A stretch of 64,000 bases of DNA from Anaeramoeba flamelloides (taxonomy: Eukaryota > Metamonada > Anaeramoebidae). Below, piece by piece: positions 49,201 through 59,715 of the stretch (position 1 is its first letter; every line of letters starts with the position of its first letter). Location of the stretch: contig JANTQA010000012.1 of assembly GCA_027625915.1 (NCBI GenBank), positions 12,610,501 through 12,674,500 of the forward strand. The letters are read 5' to 3'. The notes under the pieces were generated by a model that searched no databases, was not told the origin of the DNA, and saw only the letters and a list, made by a program, of their open reading frames with translations. A program made the position numbers and the translations under genes.

Positions 49201-49720
49201 TTTGTTGAATCACCTCCCTTCGATTGTAGATAAAAAAAAATGACGATCTTATTACTTGAAATCTCTATTTGGAAAAGGTTCAAAAGAAAAATGAAATGAA
49301 AATTTTTTCTTTATTATTCAAATACCAGAATAACTTGCCCATATTTTTTGGGTATTATTTGAAAGTTTTTAGACCCATTCTGCTTAAATATTTTCAAAAA
49401 GGAAGAAAATATTATAAAAAAGAAAGAAAAATTTTCAAAAAAAGAAGAATTACCATAACCATCCAAAATCCATTTTCGGGTTGATAGAAAGAAAACCTTT
49501 GCTTTTCTAAATAAACTGAATCACATCCATTTCTTTGGTTAAACTTGTTTGAAAAATTAATTAAAGCTTCAGAAAGACCCACATATTTTAATTTGCTTTC
49601 TAAGTCAGTGTTTGTGGGATCAAAATAAATGATCTTTTCTTCTTCGTTTTTTTCTTCGTCAACAGCAAAAGAGGAGTTAAAAATAAAAAACGATCCAAGT
49701 TCTGGTTGAACAAAAGTCAT
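44692..49720 (-). CDS. CCZ1: Vacuolar fusion protein CCZ1, 586 aa
   Basis: Two exons: 49720..49454 (89 codons, ATG) and 46185..44692 (498 codons including the stop), joined in phase 0 across a 3,268-nt GT-AG intron. Exon 1 reads SFFIFNSSF, EEEKIIYFDP, YVGLSEALINFSNKF and ENGFWMVM, the longin-1 signature of CCZ1. Exon 2 carries the matching LLNGTFEQIL and MFFDNQRLVFSSMKNQD blocks. CCZ1 pairs with MON1 to form the exchange factor that loads Rab7 on late endosomes and vacuoles. The second longin region is interrupted by an Asn/Lys/Ser-rich insertion (about residues 260-410). The C-terminal part is weakly conserved, as usual in this family. MON1 is not in this window. The exon-2 frame is open to the acceptor, so the GTG at 45954 is not a start. 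Confidence 0.92.
46234..46263. repeat. (TA)n microsatellite in the CCZ1 intron
   Basis: About 15 TA units close to the exon 2 acceptor. Confidence 0.95.
46325..46840 (+). repeat. 500-bp repeat near a TA microsatellite, copy 2
   Basis: Related to 16760-17258, with shared TTAGTAACTCATTGAA and GATCTTGCAATAAAAAA in the same order. This copy lies in the CCZ1 intron. Confidence 0.65.
46988..47805. mobile_element. 820-bp element with terminal inverted repeats of about 200 bp
   Basis: Left arm (46988-47200) and right arm (47600-47805) are reverse complements sharing GACCACA(T/A)AAGCAAAGAGGTT and GATTGGTTTGTAATCCCAAT. The centre of about 400 bp has short coding-like stretches (for example GIEEIIGEEDKSIQK) but no intact frame and no family I recognise. 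The long arms recall Mutator-like or foldback elements. Confidence 0.7.
47930..49205 (+). mobile_element. Decayed LINE inside the CCZ1 intron, plus orientation
   Basis: Plus-strand reverse-transcriptase blocks include LLFGFISHFLIEKI, VQMFADDLIL and KLANGVKLQMFKSICMSQLF, the last followed by YGLVIF, typical of the LINE thumb region. Many stops break it. It is followed by the tail motif GTCGTCAAGTGCC, GAGAGTGCCTAGG and hairpin modules (48900-49190), ending CTAACTGCAAACAAGAGG. It is antisense to CCZ1, as the other LINE is to the kinase gene. Confidence 0.78.
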
Positions 49721-50260
49721 GCAACCATAAAATTATCTAAAAGAAAAGAGGGGTTGAAAAGATAAAAAAATGATTATTATTTCTTACTACGGGAAAAGCT
49801 ATTAATTAAGACCAACAAATTGAGATGGATCATTTGTGGAATAGTTAATCTATTTCTTCAAGAGTTAAAAGTTTGGCTGAAAAGGGTGAGTAAAGAACTT
49901 CTGGTCACCTTTTTAAAGAATTGTTCATCATTCAATTTCAAAGACTAGTGAGAAAAGTATATACAACATATTGTATAACTCTGATTTTTTTACTCAATTT
50001 AATAACCAATAAGATCTCTGGTGAGTTTGTATCAAGGTAGACTATTAACAAAATACTGAAATAGAACATTTGTTCTATTAGCTTTTTGGATTGAATGATC
50101 AAGAAATGTGGTTTTTAAATATTTATTCTTTTAACTTTACAGAGTAGACTAATTATTTTGTGTATGTTACTTCAAGATTAGACTACTTTTGAAAAAAACT
50201 ATGATTCATTTTTTTTTTTCAGATTGTTTGTTGTTTGTATCCAAGCTTATTAATTTCAGT
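49721..50260. other. Divergent CCZ1 / NOP10 promoter region
   Basis: 540 bp between the start codons of CCZ1 (minus) and NOP10 (plus), so it probably serves both. A/T-rich; no TATA or Inr could be assigned with confidence. The TTTTTTTCAG before position 50222 and TTTCAG at 50254-50259 look like splice acceptors, so NOP10 may have a 5'-UTR intron. Confidence 0.55.
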
Positions 50261-50452
50261 ATGTATTTAAGAATTTGTAGAAAGTGCAATCGTTATACAC
50301 TCAAAGGCAAATGTCCAAAATGCAGTCACCCAACTGAGTCTGCACACCCAGCAAGATTTTCACCAGACGACAAATATTCTAGAGAAAGGATGATTTTAAA
50401 AAGAAGATACAACCTTTTACCAATCCAAATCAATTCAGAAAACAAAAAATAA
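50261..50452 (+). CDS. NOP10: H/ACA snoRNP protein NOP10, 63 aa
   Basis: [19 protein letters not shown], then [18 protein letters not shown], then [14 protein letters not shown]: the whole Nop10 family signature in one exon at its normal length of about 64 residues. Two CXXC pairs (Cys6/Cys9 and Cys18/Cys21) could bind zinc as in archaeal Nop10, though eukaryotic homologues often lose some of these. NOP10 joins dyskerin/Cbf5, Gar1 and Nhp2 in box H/ACA particles that guide pseudouridylation of rRNA and snRNA. The frame is open for 24 codons upstream, but the family begins at this Met and an acceptor-like TTTCAG precedes it, so I start here. Confidence 0.96.
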   Translation: MYLRICRKCNRYTLKGKCPKCSHPTESAHPARFSPDDKYSRERMILKRRYNLLPIQINSENKK

Positions 50453-50840
50453 AGAATTCAAAATGCCACAAGTTCATTATTACTCCCACTTCTTGTTTTT
50501 TTTTTAATTTGAAAAAGAAATAAATCATAGAATCTTTTTACCTTCTTTTTTTTTTGTTCTTCTTCTTTTTTGTTTAGATTTTTTTTTTTTTTGATTTTCA
50601 CAAACTTATTAATCTCTAAATGATCATTAGAAGTGAATCTTTTTACACAAAAAACCAACCAAAAAAATGGTTAATAAAATAATAGATTTATGATTCTGTC
50701 TTTTTGGTTCAAAAAATTTTAAAAGTCCAATTCCACCACCAAGAGGTTGGTATTTCAACTCAATATTATATTCATAAAAGAAAATTCAGGTACTAGTTGC
50801 AACTCGATAAACATTTTTGATTCAAATATCAAAACGGAGA

Positions 50841-51301
50841 ACTGTTGAGAGAAAAATGTTTTACAGAGAAAAATAGTTGGAAAGCAATTTTAATTGGGAA
50901 CATTACTGAAAATGATTTTTAATTTCAATCGTTTGTGAAATAACTAAAGAAAATAACAATAATCTACTTGTTAGAATAGGGACTAATGTAGTTCTGCTTT
51001 TTCAAAACCTTTTATCTTATAATCTAAATCAAGTTTAAAAATTACCTTTTTTAAGAATTAATAGTAAACTTTACTAAAACTACAATTTTTGTTAAAATAG
51101 CATGATCTACTTTAGTTATCAACCATCCAAATGTATGTTCTACACACACCACAGATTAATGAACGTTTAACACATTTAAACCTGGATTTAAATAAAATTC
51201 ACATTTTTATCAATAGGATTTGTTTTTCAATTTTACTAATGTTCCCAATTAAAAATTGTTTCCAACCATTTTTCTGTTTCCAACATTTTTCTCTCAACAG
51301 T
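50841..51301 (+). mobile_element. 430-bp family copy with ACTGTTGAGAG ends
   Basis: Ends ACTGTTGAGAGAAAAATGTT and the mirror CATTTTTCTCTCAACAGT, with subterminal GGGAACATTACTGAAAA and GTTCCCAATTAAAAATTG. The interior differs from the 12842 copy, so it may be a subfamily. Confidence 0.7.
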
Positions 51302-52299
51302 AAATCAAAAAAAAAAGGTAAAAAACAGTTTTTGGTTCAATTTCCATTTTTAATAATCTGAAAAATCTACTTTCAAGATTTCATTTCAAAGAAAACTTTT
51401 ATAGCCAACATATTTTTCAAGGTGTTTTTTTACATTTAAAACAAGAAAATTATTTCTTCAAAACAAGTAAAGAAAAGGTAACAAATGGAAATTTAAACGA
51501 AAAAGTTGAAAACATTTTTTAGAATTTAGCAGTAGAAAACAATTTCAAAAAGGAAAAATAATTCAATTGGCCTCATTCTTTTGAAGTTTCCTGACTTGAA
51601 ATTCACAGTTCAACCAATAGAGATTTATCAAATATATAATTTAATTTTTTTTTTGAACAAGTTTAAGGGCTTTATGGGATATAAAAAAGTTTGTTATATT
51701 TTTCGTCTAGTTGATGAAAAGTTTGTACACCTTCTAATTGTCAAATCTAAATTCATGAAATAGCAAAAAAAGACTCTTTCTATTTTTTTGATCTATTGAA
51801 AATATTATTAAAAATAACAAGAAAATATTTCCAATTTTTCCAAATGAAGCAATAAATTCTCATGTTATCATCAACCGTTCTATTTAAGGTCTTGATTAAA
51901 GATTCTAAATCTATCAATTTCCACCCTTTTCAAACATATAAATATTGTTTCCAAATAATAATTAGTATTTGAGAAAATTTTACACTTTATAATAACTTCA
52001 CTAAGAATAAACACTATTGGTTAATGAGAAATATTCTATCAAAAAATATTTTTAAAAATAATTGACAATTCAAGTTTAAAAAATATCTTTTTTTCAGGTT
52101 TTATTAACACTTTTTTCAAATTTAATCTTAAAAAAATTATTTTCACTTTAACATATTAAGAGTTTATTTTGTAATCTTTCAAAAAAAGAATTTCAAATTT
52201 GATTAATATCTTTCAAAAGAGTAACCAATTATTTTTACTAACCAAGAATTATTTATTGTTTTAATTTCGAAAAAAATATTTTTTTCTTTGTTTTTCCGT

Positions 52300-53110
52300 T
52301 AGGTTTTACAGAATTAAAAAGAATAGAGAAAAATCATAGATTTTACTCAAGTCTTTTAAATTCTGGAAAATCTAACGACAAAAAATATTTAAACTGGAAA
52401 GCTTCAAAAACAATTCTAAAATTTCCAAATTTAACTAATTGTTTAAATAGATACTCTTATGTAACAAGTAAAAATAAAAATAAAAATTGTGGTTTATTTT
52501 AAGAAAAGTTAAATATTGATATCATTGAAAATTTCGATCATTTTTTATGGGATCGTGTGGTCAAATGCCTAACTTTTCCAGAATTCAAAAGAATAGAGAA
52601 AAATCTAAGATTTTGCTCGATTCTTTTAAATTCTGGAAAAGCTAACGGCGGTTTTTTTTAATTTGAGAAACAAACAGAAAATTTAAATAAATTTTCGGTT
52701 TCTTTTTTAAATTAAAAAAAACTTAATGATGCACTGCCTATAAAATAAATCGAAAAATCTGGATATCTGAATTTTTTGAGTAAAAATAAAAAAATTAATA
52801 ATATCAAAGATATTATTAATAAAAAGAATTCATCATGTATATTATCATTAGTAAGTGATAATAAAATTTGTGTTTCTTTAACAAAATTTCTAAAAAAAAG
52901 TTTAGAAATTAGGTGAGTGCCGTAGAGTGCCGTAGAGTGCCTAGCCAATCTTGAGGTTTTCTGTTTTATTTGTTAAATCTATCGATTTTCCAAATAAACA
53001 GAAAACTCAAGAAAAGCTAACAGCGGTTTTTTTTAATTTAAGAAATTAAAAGAAAATTTCATCAATTTTCTTTTTATTTCTCAAATTAAAAAAAACCTAA
53101 CAGCACACAG
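52300..53110 (+). mobile_element. LINE tail with tandem hairpin modules
   Basis: Contains LINE C-terminal remnants (FDHFLWD near 52530; RKIWISEF near 52750) and at least five palindromic modules of 70-90 bp. Each is bounded by GTTAGG-like and CTAAC-like ends. A short tandem repeat of GTAGAGTGCC sits at 52914-52945. The array ends CTAACAGCACACAGGAG. Confidence 0.65.
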
Positions 53111-53374
53111 GAGAAAAGCAATTTTCTCTCTTCAAAAATAAAAAAAATAAAATAAAAAAAAAAAAAGTAATCTTTTAGGCATTTTTTTTTTTTATTTTTA
53201 TCTTTCACAATGGAGATAAAGTTTTTATAACTTTAAGAAATCAAATATATTTACATAGGGGATATCCAATGAATGATTATGTTTCATATTTTCTAGAAAT
53301 ACCCCAAAACATTAATATTAATTGTGTGTTTGCATGCGTGTGCGTGTTAAAGAATATGTAGACAAATGAAGATA

Positions 53375-54933
53375 TTAATTGTCTTTTTTATTATTATTAT
53401 TCAAGTTATTGGTTGTCTTGTTTTGGGTTGGTTGCTTTGAAGGCGGGTGTAAGTGTGGAGAATTTGGGAAAAATACTTGATAAAAATTTTTCCAAAATCC
53501 TTGATTATAAATATTTTCAAGATTATTTGGATCTAATTTTAAAAGAATTATATCTGTTTGCGTAATTTCTGGTTTTTGAATATTCAATTTTTTGATTTGT
53601 TCTGTTATTTCCATATTTTTTAATTTTTTTAAACGATTTAAAATTTGGATTTGTTTTTGGTATTCGATTTGTTGTTTTTTAAGTAATTTGTAATATTTGA
53701 GTTGTTTTTTTTTTTGTATTATGTAATTTTTTAAATCACTCAATTTAAATTTTTCATTTGTTGTAACATTTTTTGAAATGAGATAGAAATGGTATAATAT
53801 AAAAACTAGAAGTGATATTCCCATTATAAGTGTTAAAAACAGCAACGCAATACTTTTGCTTTGATTATTTAAAATTATTTTTAATAGCACAATTAGGAGA
53901 TCCTTTTGGAAGCCCGTTTCGAGTTTAAGTACGGTTTCCATAAATATTTGAGAATGAACTAATTGGGAATAAACGATCTTGAGAATGAAATAAAATCCAT
54001 AAAAGCACAATATACAATTTGAAATCAAAAATAATAAAAACCATCGATAATTTTTTTCACCAACAGCGTTAATAAGCCAGCCACAGTAATGATCATATTT
54101 TGAAATACATTTGTTTAAGATTTTGCAATGCTTAGAGCGTGCGGGCTTTTGGAACCCACAGGTTTCACAGATACGTGGGAAAAAGATTTGATTATCATAG
54201 GGGTACTTTTGAATATACATCTTATAATTTTCTTGTGTAATTGTTCCTGGATCACTCAAGACAGAGATTAGCAAGGAAAAGACTACAAAGACTAAGCATA
54301 ATGGAATCAAAATTAAATGCTTCTTTCCAAGTGATTCTGTTTCAAAAAAGAATGGGAAGACATCTTTAAAAAAAAAAAAGATCCCCACACCAGTAATTAA
54401 CAAATAAAAGAGTAAAATGATTGGGTTGCGAGAATAGAGAAAGTATTTTTGAAAAAAAGTCGAAAAGACTCCAATTTTTGTTCCGCATATTTTTGTTGTT
54501 AAAATTCTATTTTGGTTTTTTGTTTTTTGTTTTTTGTTTTTTGTTTTTTGTTTTTTGTTTTTTTCAAAAACAAGCAAAAAAAGAAAAATCAAAATTTTCA
54601 GAAGAGTTTGTTTTTTTTTTGAAAACACCTTAAAAACGGGGTTGCAAATTTTAAAAAGATCCAATCTGAACCCAAGATTCTAAATATTGAGCTTATGTTC
54701 AAATTTTTTTCTCTTTAGATTTTCTTGGAGATCGAAAGTAAGCTCCAAGCTAAAAAAGATACAAATTGAAAATTTACATACCTCATTCTTGTGACAAATT
54801 TTGTTGTTAAAAATCGATATGATCGTCCCAAAATGTTAGACTGGCATCTTTCATTCGGTCCAAATAAAAGTATTATCACCAAGGAAGAGACAATTATTAA
54901 ATAAAATATAATAAAAATAGGGAAGATTAACAT
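53375..54933 (-). CDS. DHHC-family (DHYC variant) palmitoyltransferase, 444 aa
   Basis: Exons 54933..54782, 54679..54629 and 54506..53375, joined in phase with GT-AG introns of 102 and 122 nt. An N-terminal membrane helix (MLIFPIFIIFYLIIVSSLVI), two more before the core, then the cysteine-rich domain RICETCGFQKPARSKHC, ending YDHYCGWLINAVGEKNYRWF. At least two more helices and a Lys/Gln-rich cytosolic tail follow. The family transfers palmitate to protein cysteines, with the DHHC Cys forming the acyl-enzyme; here it is Cys209 in Asp-His-Tyr-Cys (206-209). DHYC occurs in active yeast enzymes such as Akr1. Two conserved Cys of the domain are replaced as well (Leu and Ala). The apparent Lys/Gln-rich stretch between exons 2 and 3 is intron. 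The start codon is the first ATG in frame; an upstream exon cannot be excluded. Confidence 0.86.
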
Positions 54934-56797
54934 ACAAGAATTAAAGCAAAAAATAAATTCAAAGAATCTGGTATCATATATTTGGAGCAAAATTATAGAG
55001 ACAAGCGAAAGGAGATCAAATATTTCAAATCACTTCTGATAAGGCAACAAGATTTCTTCAAAAAATAGACATATTTTTCCAAGAATAAACAATTGTTTTG
55101 GACAAACCCTTCAATGATTTGTTAAATATTCTTTGCTTTGTTTCACATATTATGATCTCCAATTAAAGATACTGAAATTTACCTCAAAATTTAAATTCAC
55201 CTTTAATAAGGTTCAAGATTCCTTTGTTCCTTGATTTCACAAAATTTGGAACAGGTATTTCTTTGTTTATAATTACACCCAGGCAATAGAATCTTTTTCT
55301 CCAATTTAAGTGAAGAATTACAGTTGAAAGTCTTTAAAAGTACACTTCTTTTAGATTCACCTTCCTTCCATCTTATATTCAACAAACCATTAAGATTTAG
55401 AGTCCCTATTCTATCATATTTTACCATATTAGTATTTGATATTGAAATAGGATAAAATATTTTCTAAATGGGAACATATATCAAAGTGGTTTGCTGAAAA
55501 TAATGTGGTTGGAAGGTGAGTCTTTGATATTTTAAATTAGATTTTTGAATTTAGCTGGTATTCAAGTATTTTCAAATATTTAATCCAACAAATGATCTTC
55601 TTTCAAAATAAAAACAGCATAAATGTTTGCATTCCCTTCAACTATTAAAGAGAAAATTCTTTTTGTTATGTCAGAGATTCAATTTCAATTGTTTTTGAGC
55701 AACAAATCAGGATTGTTCTCCAATAAACTATTACTGGTATTTGAATTACAAATGGGAAATTTTTTCACTTGCTTTACAATTTCCTTTTTCGAACAAAACT
55801 CCAATTTACAACCTGGCCCTGTAGGGAAACTCTGTTTGTCATAAATAAGGAAAATGAATAGAAAATATTTTCCCATTTAGACTTCAAATACCAGTATTGT
55901 TTACTGGTATTTGAAATTTATATCGGATCTAATTTCATCTCGTTAATGTGTAAAATTCTTGAGAAACTATCAATTAGGTTTTTGATTTCCACAAAGCACT
56001 AAAATATGGAATTCAACAATTTGTTTTAATGTATCCCAAATTTCGACATTTTTCTTTTAAATTTATTAAATATAAAAAGATGATAATAAAGTGGAACAAA
56101 TGTCACGATTATTGTTCAAAGGTAAGTGAAGTAAATATTAGCAAAGATATTTTCTGAAATTAATAATACTGATAAATTCAAACACTTGTAATAAACTTTT
56201 TATTCAATTTCGATTTTGGAAAATCTATCAACTCAACTTTTCAAACAGTTCTTACCGAGGAAAAATTGAAGACCAATTAATTTTACAAAGTTTCTTGAGA
56301 TTTGTGGCAATAAAATGTTGAATTTCAAATATAAGGGAAAAAAATTTGTAAAAGGAAAATGAACTAAAAATTTTCATACACCTATTTGATTTATCAGTAA
56401 GTGTAACCTTTCCAGAGTTTACAGTCTTTAAAAATTCTTAACAACAATTTTAATCCTAATAATACACCATTCTGAGTCGAGATGTATTCTCAAAATTAGT
56501 TTCTTTTTCTTTCAAAATTAAGAAAAATTGCGCTTTTTTTAAAATTGGTGAAAAGAAATTATCTGACCGAATAAAAGTAAACGATCAAAAATTGAGGAAA
56601 TTGAAATTGGAGAAAAAACTTTGTGTTGAATTTTAGAACATAGTTTGGTGAATCCTTAATATGTTATTCAATTATCAAATCGTTTTTTTAAGTTTGATTC
56701 AGAGAGTTATAAAAGAAAATTTTTCCCTTTATTCATTCATTTTTTTTTAATTAAAACAAATTAAACTTTTTAACAAATTAAACCAAACTAATAACTA
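54934..56797. other. Intergenic region between DHHC and peroxiredoxin genes (divergent)
   Basis: Holds the 5' flanks of both genes, one 165-bp MITE and a partial second copy starting at 55901. An ATG-started 74-codon frame at 55427..55203 (minus) has fair composition, but I recognise nothing in it. Confidence 0.55.
55734..55894. mobile_element. 165-bp CTGGTATTTGAAT MITE, well-preserved copy (161 bp)
   Basis: CTGGTATTTGAATTACAAAT at the left, TTCAAATACCAG at the right, TA on both sides. A truncated copy of the same end follows at 55903. Confidence 0.83.
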
Positions 56798-57581
56798 ATG
56801 TCAAACTTTCAAGAAAAATGTTGTGAAAATGTCTTTTTCAGTAAAGCTTTTGTTGGAAAAAAAGCACCAACATTTACTGCACAAGCTGTTGTTGATTTAG
56901 ATTTCAAGCAAGTTACACTTGAAAGCATTCACGATGGAAAATGGTTAGTCCTCTTCTTCTATCCATTAGATTTCACTTTCACATGCCCAACAGAAATTAG
57001 AGCTTTTAGTCAACGTATTGAAGAATTCAAAAAGCTTGGCTGTAACGTTGCCGCTGTTTCAACAGGTAAAATGCTCCTCTTTTGGTTTATTTTTCCTCTT
57101 CTCTGATTTTTTTCTTCTTTTGATTTTATAAAATTTTTGACATTTTCATTATTAACTAATTCTAATTAAACCCTTCAACAAATAAACAATAACCCAAATT
57201 TACTTATTATCAAAAATAGACTCAAAATTCTCTCATTTTGCATGGGTAAATACGGATCCAAAAAAAGGAGGACTTGGTCCAATGGACATCCCATTAATTT
57301 CCGATAACACCAAAAAAATTTCACAAGACTATGGTGTTTTAATTCAAGAAGAAGGAATTGCACTTAGAGGATTATTCATCATCGATCCTAAAATGGTTTT
57401 ACGTCAAATCATCGTAAACGATTTGCCAATTGGAAGATCAGTAACAGAAGTACTTAGACTCATTAAAGCTCTCCAATATTATGAAAAAAATGGAGAAGTT
57501 TGCCCAGTTGATTGGAACGAAGGTGACGAAGGAATTGACCCTAACAATTCTGGAAAATATTTCAAAAAGCATTTCAACTAG
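56798..57581 (+). CDS. Typical 2-Cys peroxiredoxin, 209 aa
   Basis: Exon 1 is 56798-57065, the intron is 57066-57219 (154 nt, GTAAAA...AAATAG) and exon 2 is 57220-57581 (TAG stop). The codon across the junction gives [13 protein letters not shown]. The peroxidatic Cys is Cys63 in [14 protein letters not shown]; the resolving Cys is Cys184 in GEVCPVDW. The family reduces hydrogen peroxide and alkyl hydroperoxides through a disulfide between subunits that thioredoxin re-reduces. GGLG and the C-terminal Tyr-Phe (203-204) are both present, the pair linked to easy over-oxidation of the active-site Cys and hence to peroxide signalling. There is no signal or transit peptide, so it is probably cytosolic. 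Full family length with no oddities. Confidence 0.97.
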
Positions 57582-59121
57582 ACAATTTTTTTGTAGTCTC
57601 TTTTTAATTATTTTTTTTATCAGACCTACTATTATTTATATTTTTATTTAAATGAATTCTAAAAATTTATATTTTTTAAGGGCTTTTTGAAAGAAAACAA
57701 AGTTACTTGAAAACTTTTTGAAAACAAATAAACATTCCAAAATTTCCTTTTTTTTAATTTTATTTCAATTTAATCTAATAATTATTTTTTTTTGGCATTT
57801 TTTAAGTTTTGAATAAGAGATATTAAAAATAACACCGACTGATCTACTAAAACGAATTGGTTGAACACAATCTCAGTGTAGTTTCCCTTGAGAGATAAGT
57901 AACAATAAAAAAAATCATTCTCATTAATTTACGAGTAAATAGAACAACTTAATTTCAAATATAACAATACAAAAATGAATTAAAAATATGATTACTATAA
58001 TACCAAACCTACTGATATCAAGTGCTATTTTCAGAAAAAAATTAAAGAAATTTAGATAAATTATTTTTTTTCAGAAAAAAAAAAAGGTTTTTATAGTCAT
58101 TTTTTGTTTTATTATTATTTGTTCTGCTTCATACGTTCATCAAACAAGTCCTAAAAAAATACAACTAAGTAGATATTTTTACAAACAATTTTCTTTGAGT
58201 CTGCTCAAAGTGATTTGATATTAATTATTTTATAAAACTCAATAATATTCCATAAAACAAACTACTCTTATTTGGTACATGATGGTAAGTTTCACTCACA
58301 ATAGGGAAAAAAATAAAAATGGGGGAAATAATAATCCTCCCCAAAAAAAAAAAAAAATAAATAAAAAATAAAATATTTTAATCTTAGGTTATAATACTGT
58401 AATCATTCTAATAATTGAAGGGATATTATTTATGCAATTATAAATACTTCATTGGAATAGTTTTTTTTTTCAAAACAAGAAAATAATCACAAATCTTTAA
58501 TTCATTTCATACTAAAAAAGAAAAAGTTTTATTTAATTTTGATTAATTACAAGTTCTCGGAATGGGTATAAATTCTAGAAAATAGAAAGTATTTTTTTTC
58601 GCTATTTTTAGAATAAGATTAAATTTCTTTGTCAAATAAAATTTTCCTTTACCAATCCGATTTTTAGAAAAAAAAAATTCTATTTTCATCAATTCTCGAA
58701 GAAATACCAAATTTGGATGATTTGTATAATTTAGAATGTTAAAAATTGTTAATAAATTACAATATGAAAAAACAATAAATAATTATCAATACTAATAAAT
58801 TAAATATAATGTTATATACAAGGAGATACCCTAATAAAAAAAAATACAAGGTCTTTATAACATTTTTATATAAAAAATTCCTTTTAAATGAAATTTTTTT
58901 TAATATTTATTTAAAAAAATATTGTTATAATGGGTTTATATAAGGTCAAAAATGTTATAAAACAATTAATAACAAACATTCATTTTATCAAAGTTGTTAT
59001 TATAAAATTTTATAACATTGAAAAACACTTATAATACCTTTACAACACATTTATAATATGTTATAAAAGTCTTTTTTTTTTTAGTATTATGATCTAACAA
59101 ACAAAAATGTGGTGCTATATA

Positions 59122-59322
59122 CAGTCAGTTCCACTTTTAAGGCACAAACTTTCAACGAAGTTTAAGGCAAAATAAAAATCTCAAATTTAGACAAAAAATT
59201 CAGATTATAGTAAAATAAATTCTAAAAAAAAAAAAACACAAACAAAATTTGTGCTTTAATTTGAGATTTTTTTGTGCCTTAAATTTCATTGAAAGTTTGT
59301 GACTTAAAAGTGGAACTGACTG
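59122..59322. mobile_element. Tc1/mariner-like MITE, copy 3 (201 bp)
   Basis: CAGTCAGTTCCACTTTTAAG and its reverse complement, with TA on both sides. Both arms carry the same change (TTCCAC instead of TTTCAC), so this copy belongs to a subfamily or was homogenised. Confidence 0.88.
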
Positions 59323-59715
59323 TATGTTTAATTTTTATTCTGACTATTGATCGATCAAATAGTTAGATTTCATCAACTAATCTTATTCAACTTCTTCTAT
59401 TTTGAAGAAATCAACTATAAACCATCACCAATTGTTCAAAGAAATCTTTTGATCAAACTAAACAATATTCTAAATCTAAAAATAAAATGAAAGCAAATAA
59501 ACTAAAATATGATCAAATGATTTTAATTTTTTACAAAAAAAATCAAAATTATTTCCAATTCGAATGAAATTATATTATAATGTTTCTTTAAATTGTTTTG
59601 ACTGTTTGGAAAATTTTCAAAAATCAGATTATCTTTTATAAACAAAAAAAAACAGTTAGAATCTCGTCCAAAATGAATGTGTTTACTGTTATTTTTCTAA
59701 TACAGGATGAAATTA

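Larger units (their letters stand above)
50453..53374. other. 2.9-kb intergenic region with a MITE and LINE tail
   Basis: Between NOP10 (plus) and the DHHC gene 3' end (minus). It holds a 430-bp family copy and an array of hairpin modules with LINE sequence. Open frames at 50458, 51131, 51581 and 52712 are A/T-rich or within repeats. Confidence 0.6.

Noticed and set aside
55203-55427. 74-codon minus-strand frame with an ATG
   Set aside because: Composition is fair but no family, no splice context and no second exon were found. It is too short to support alone.
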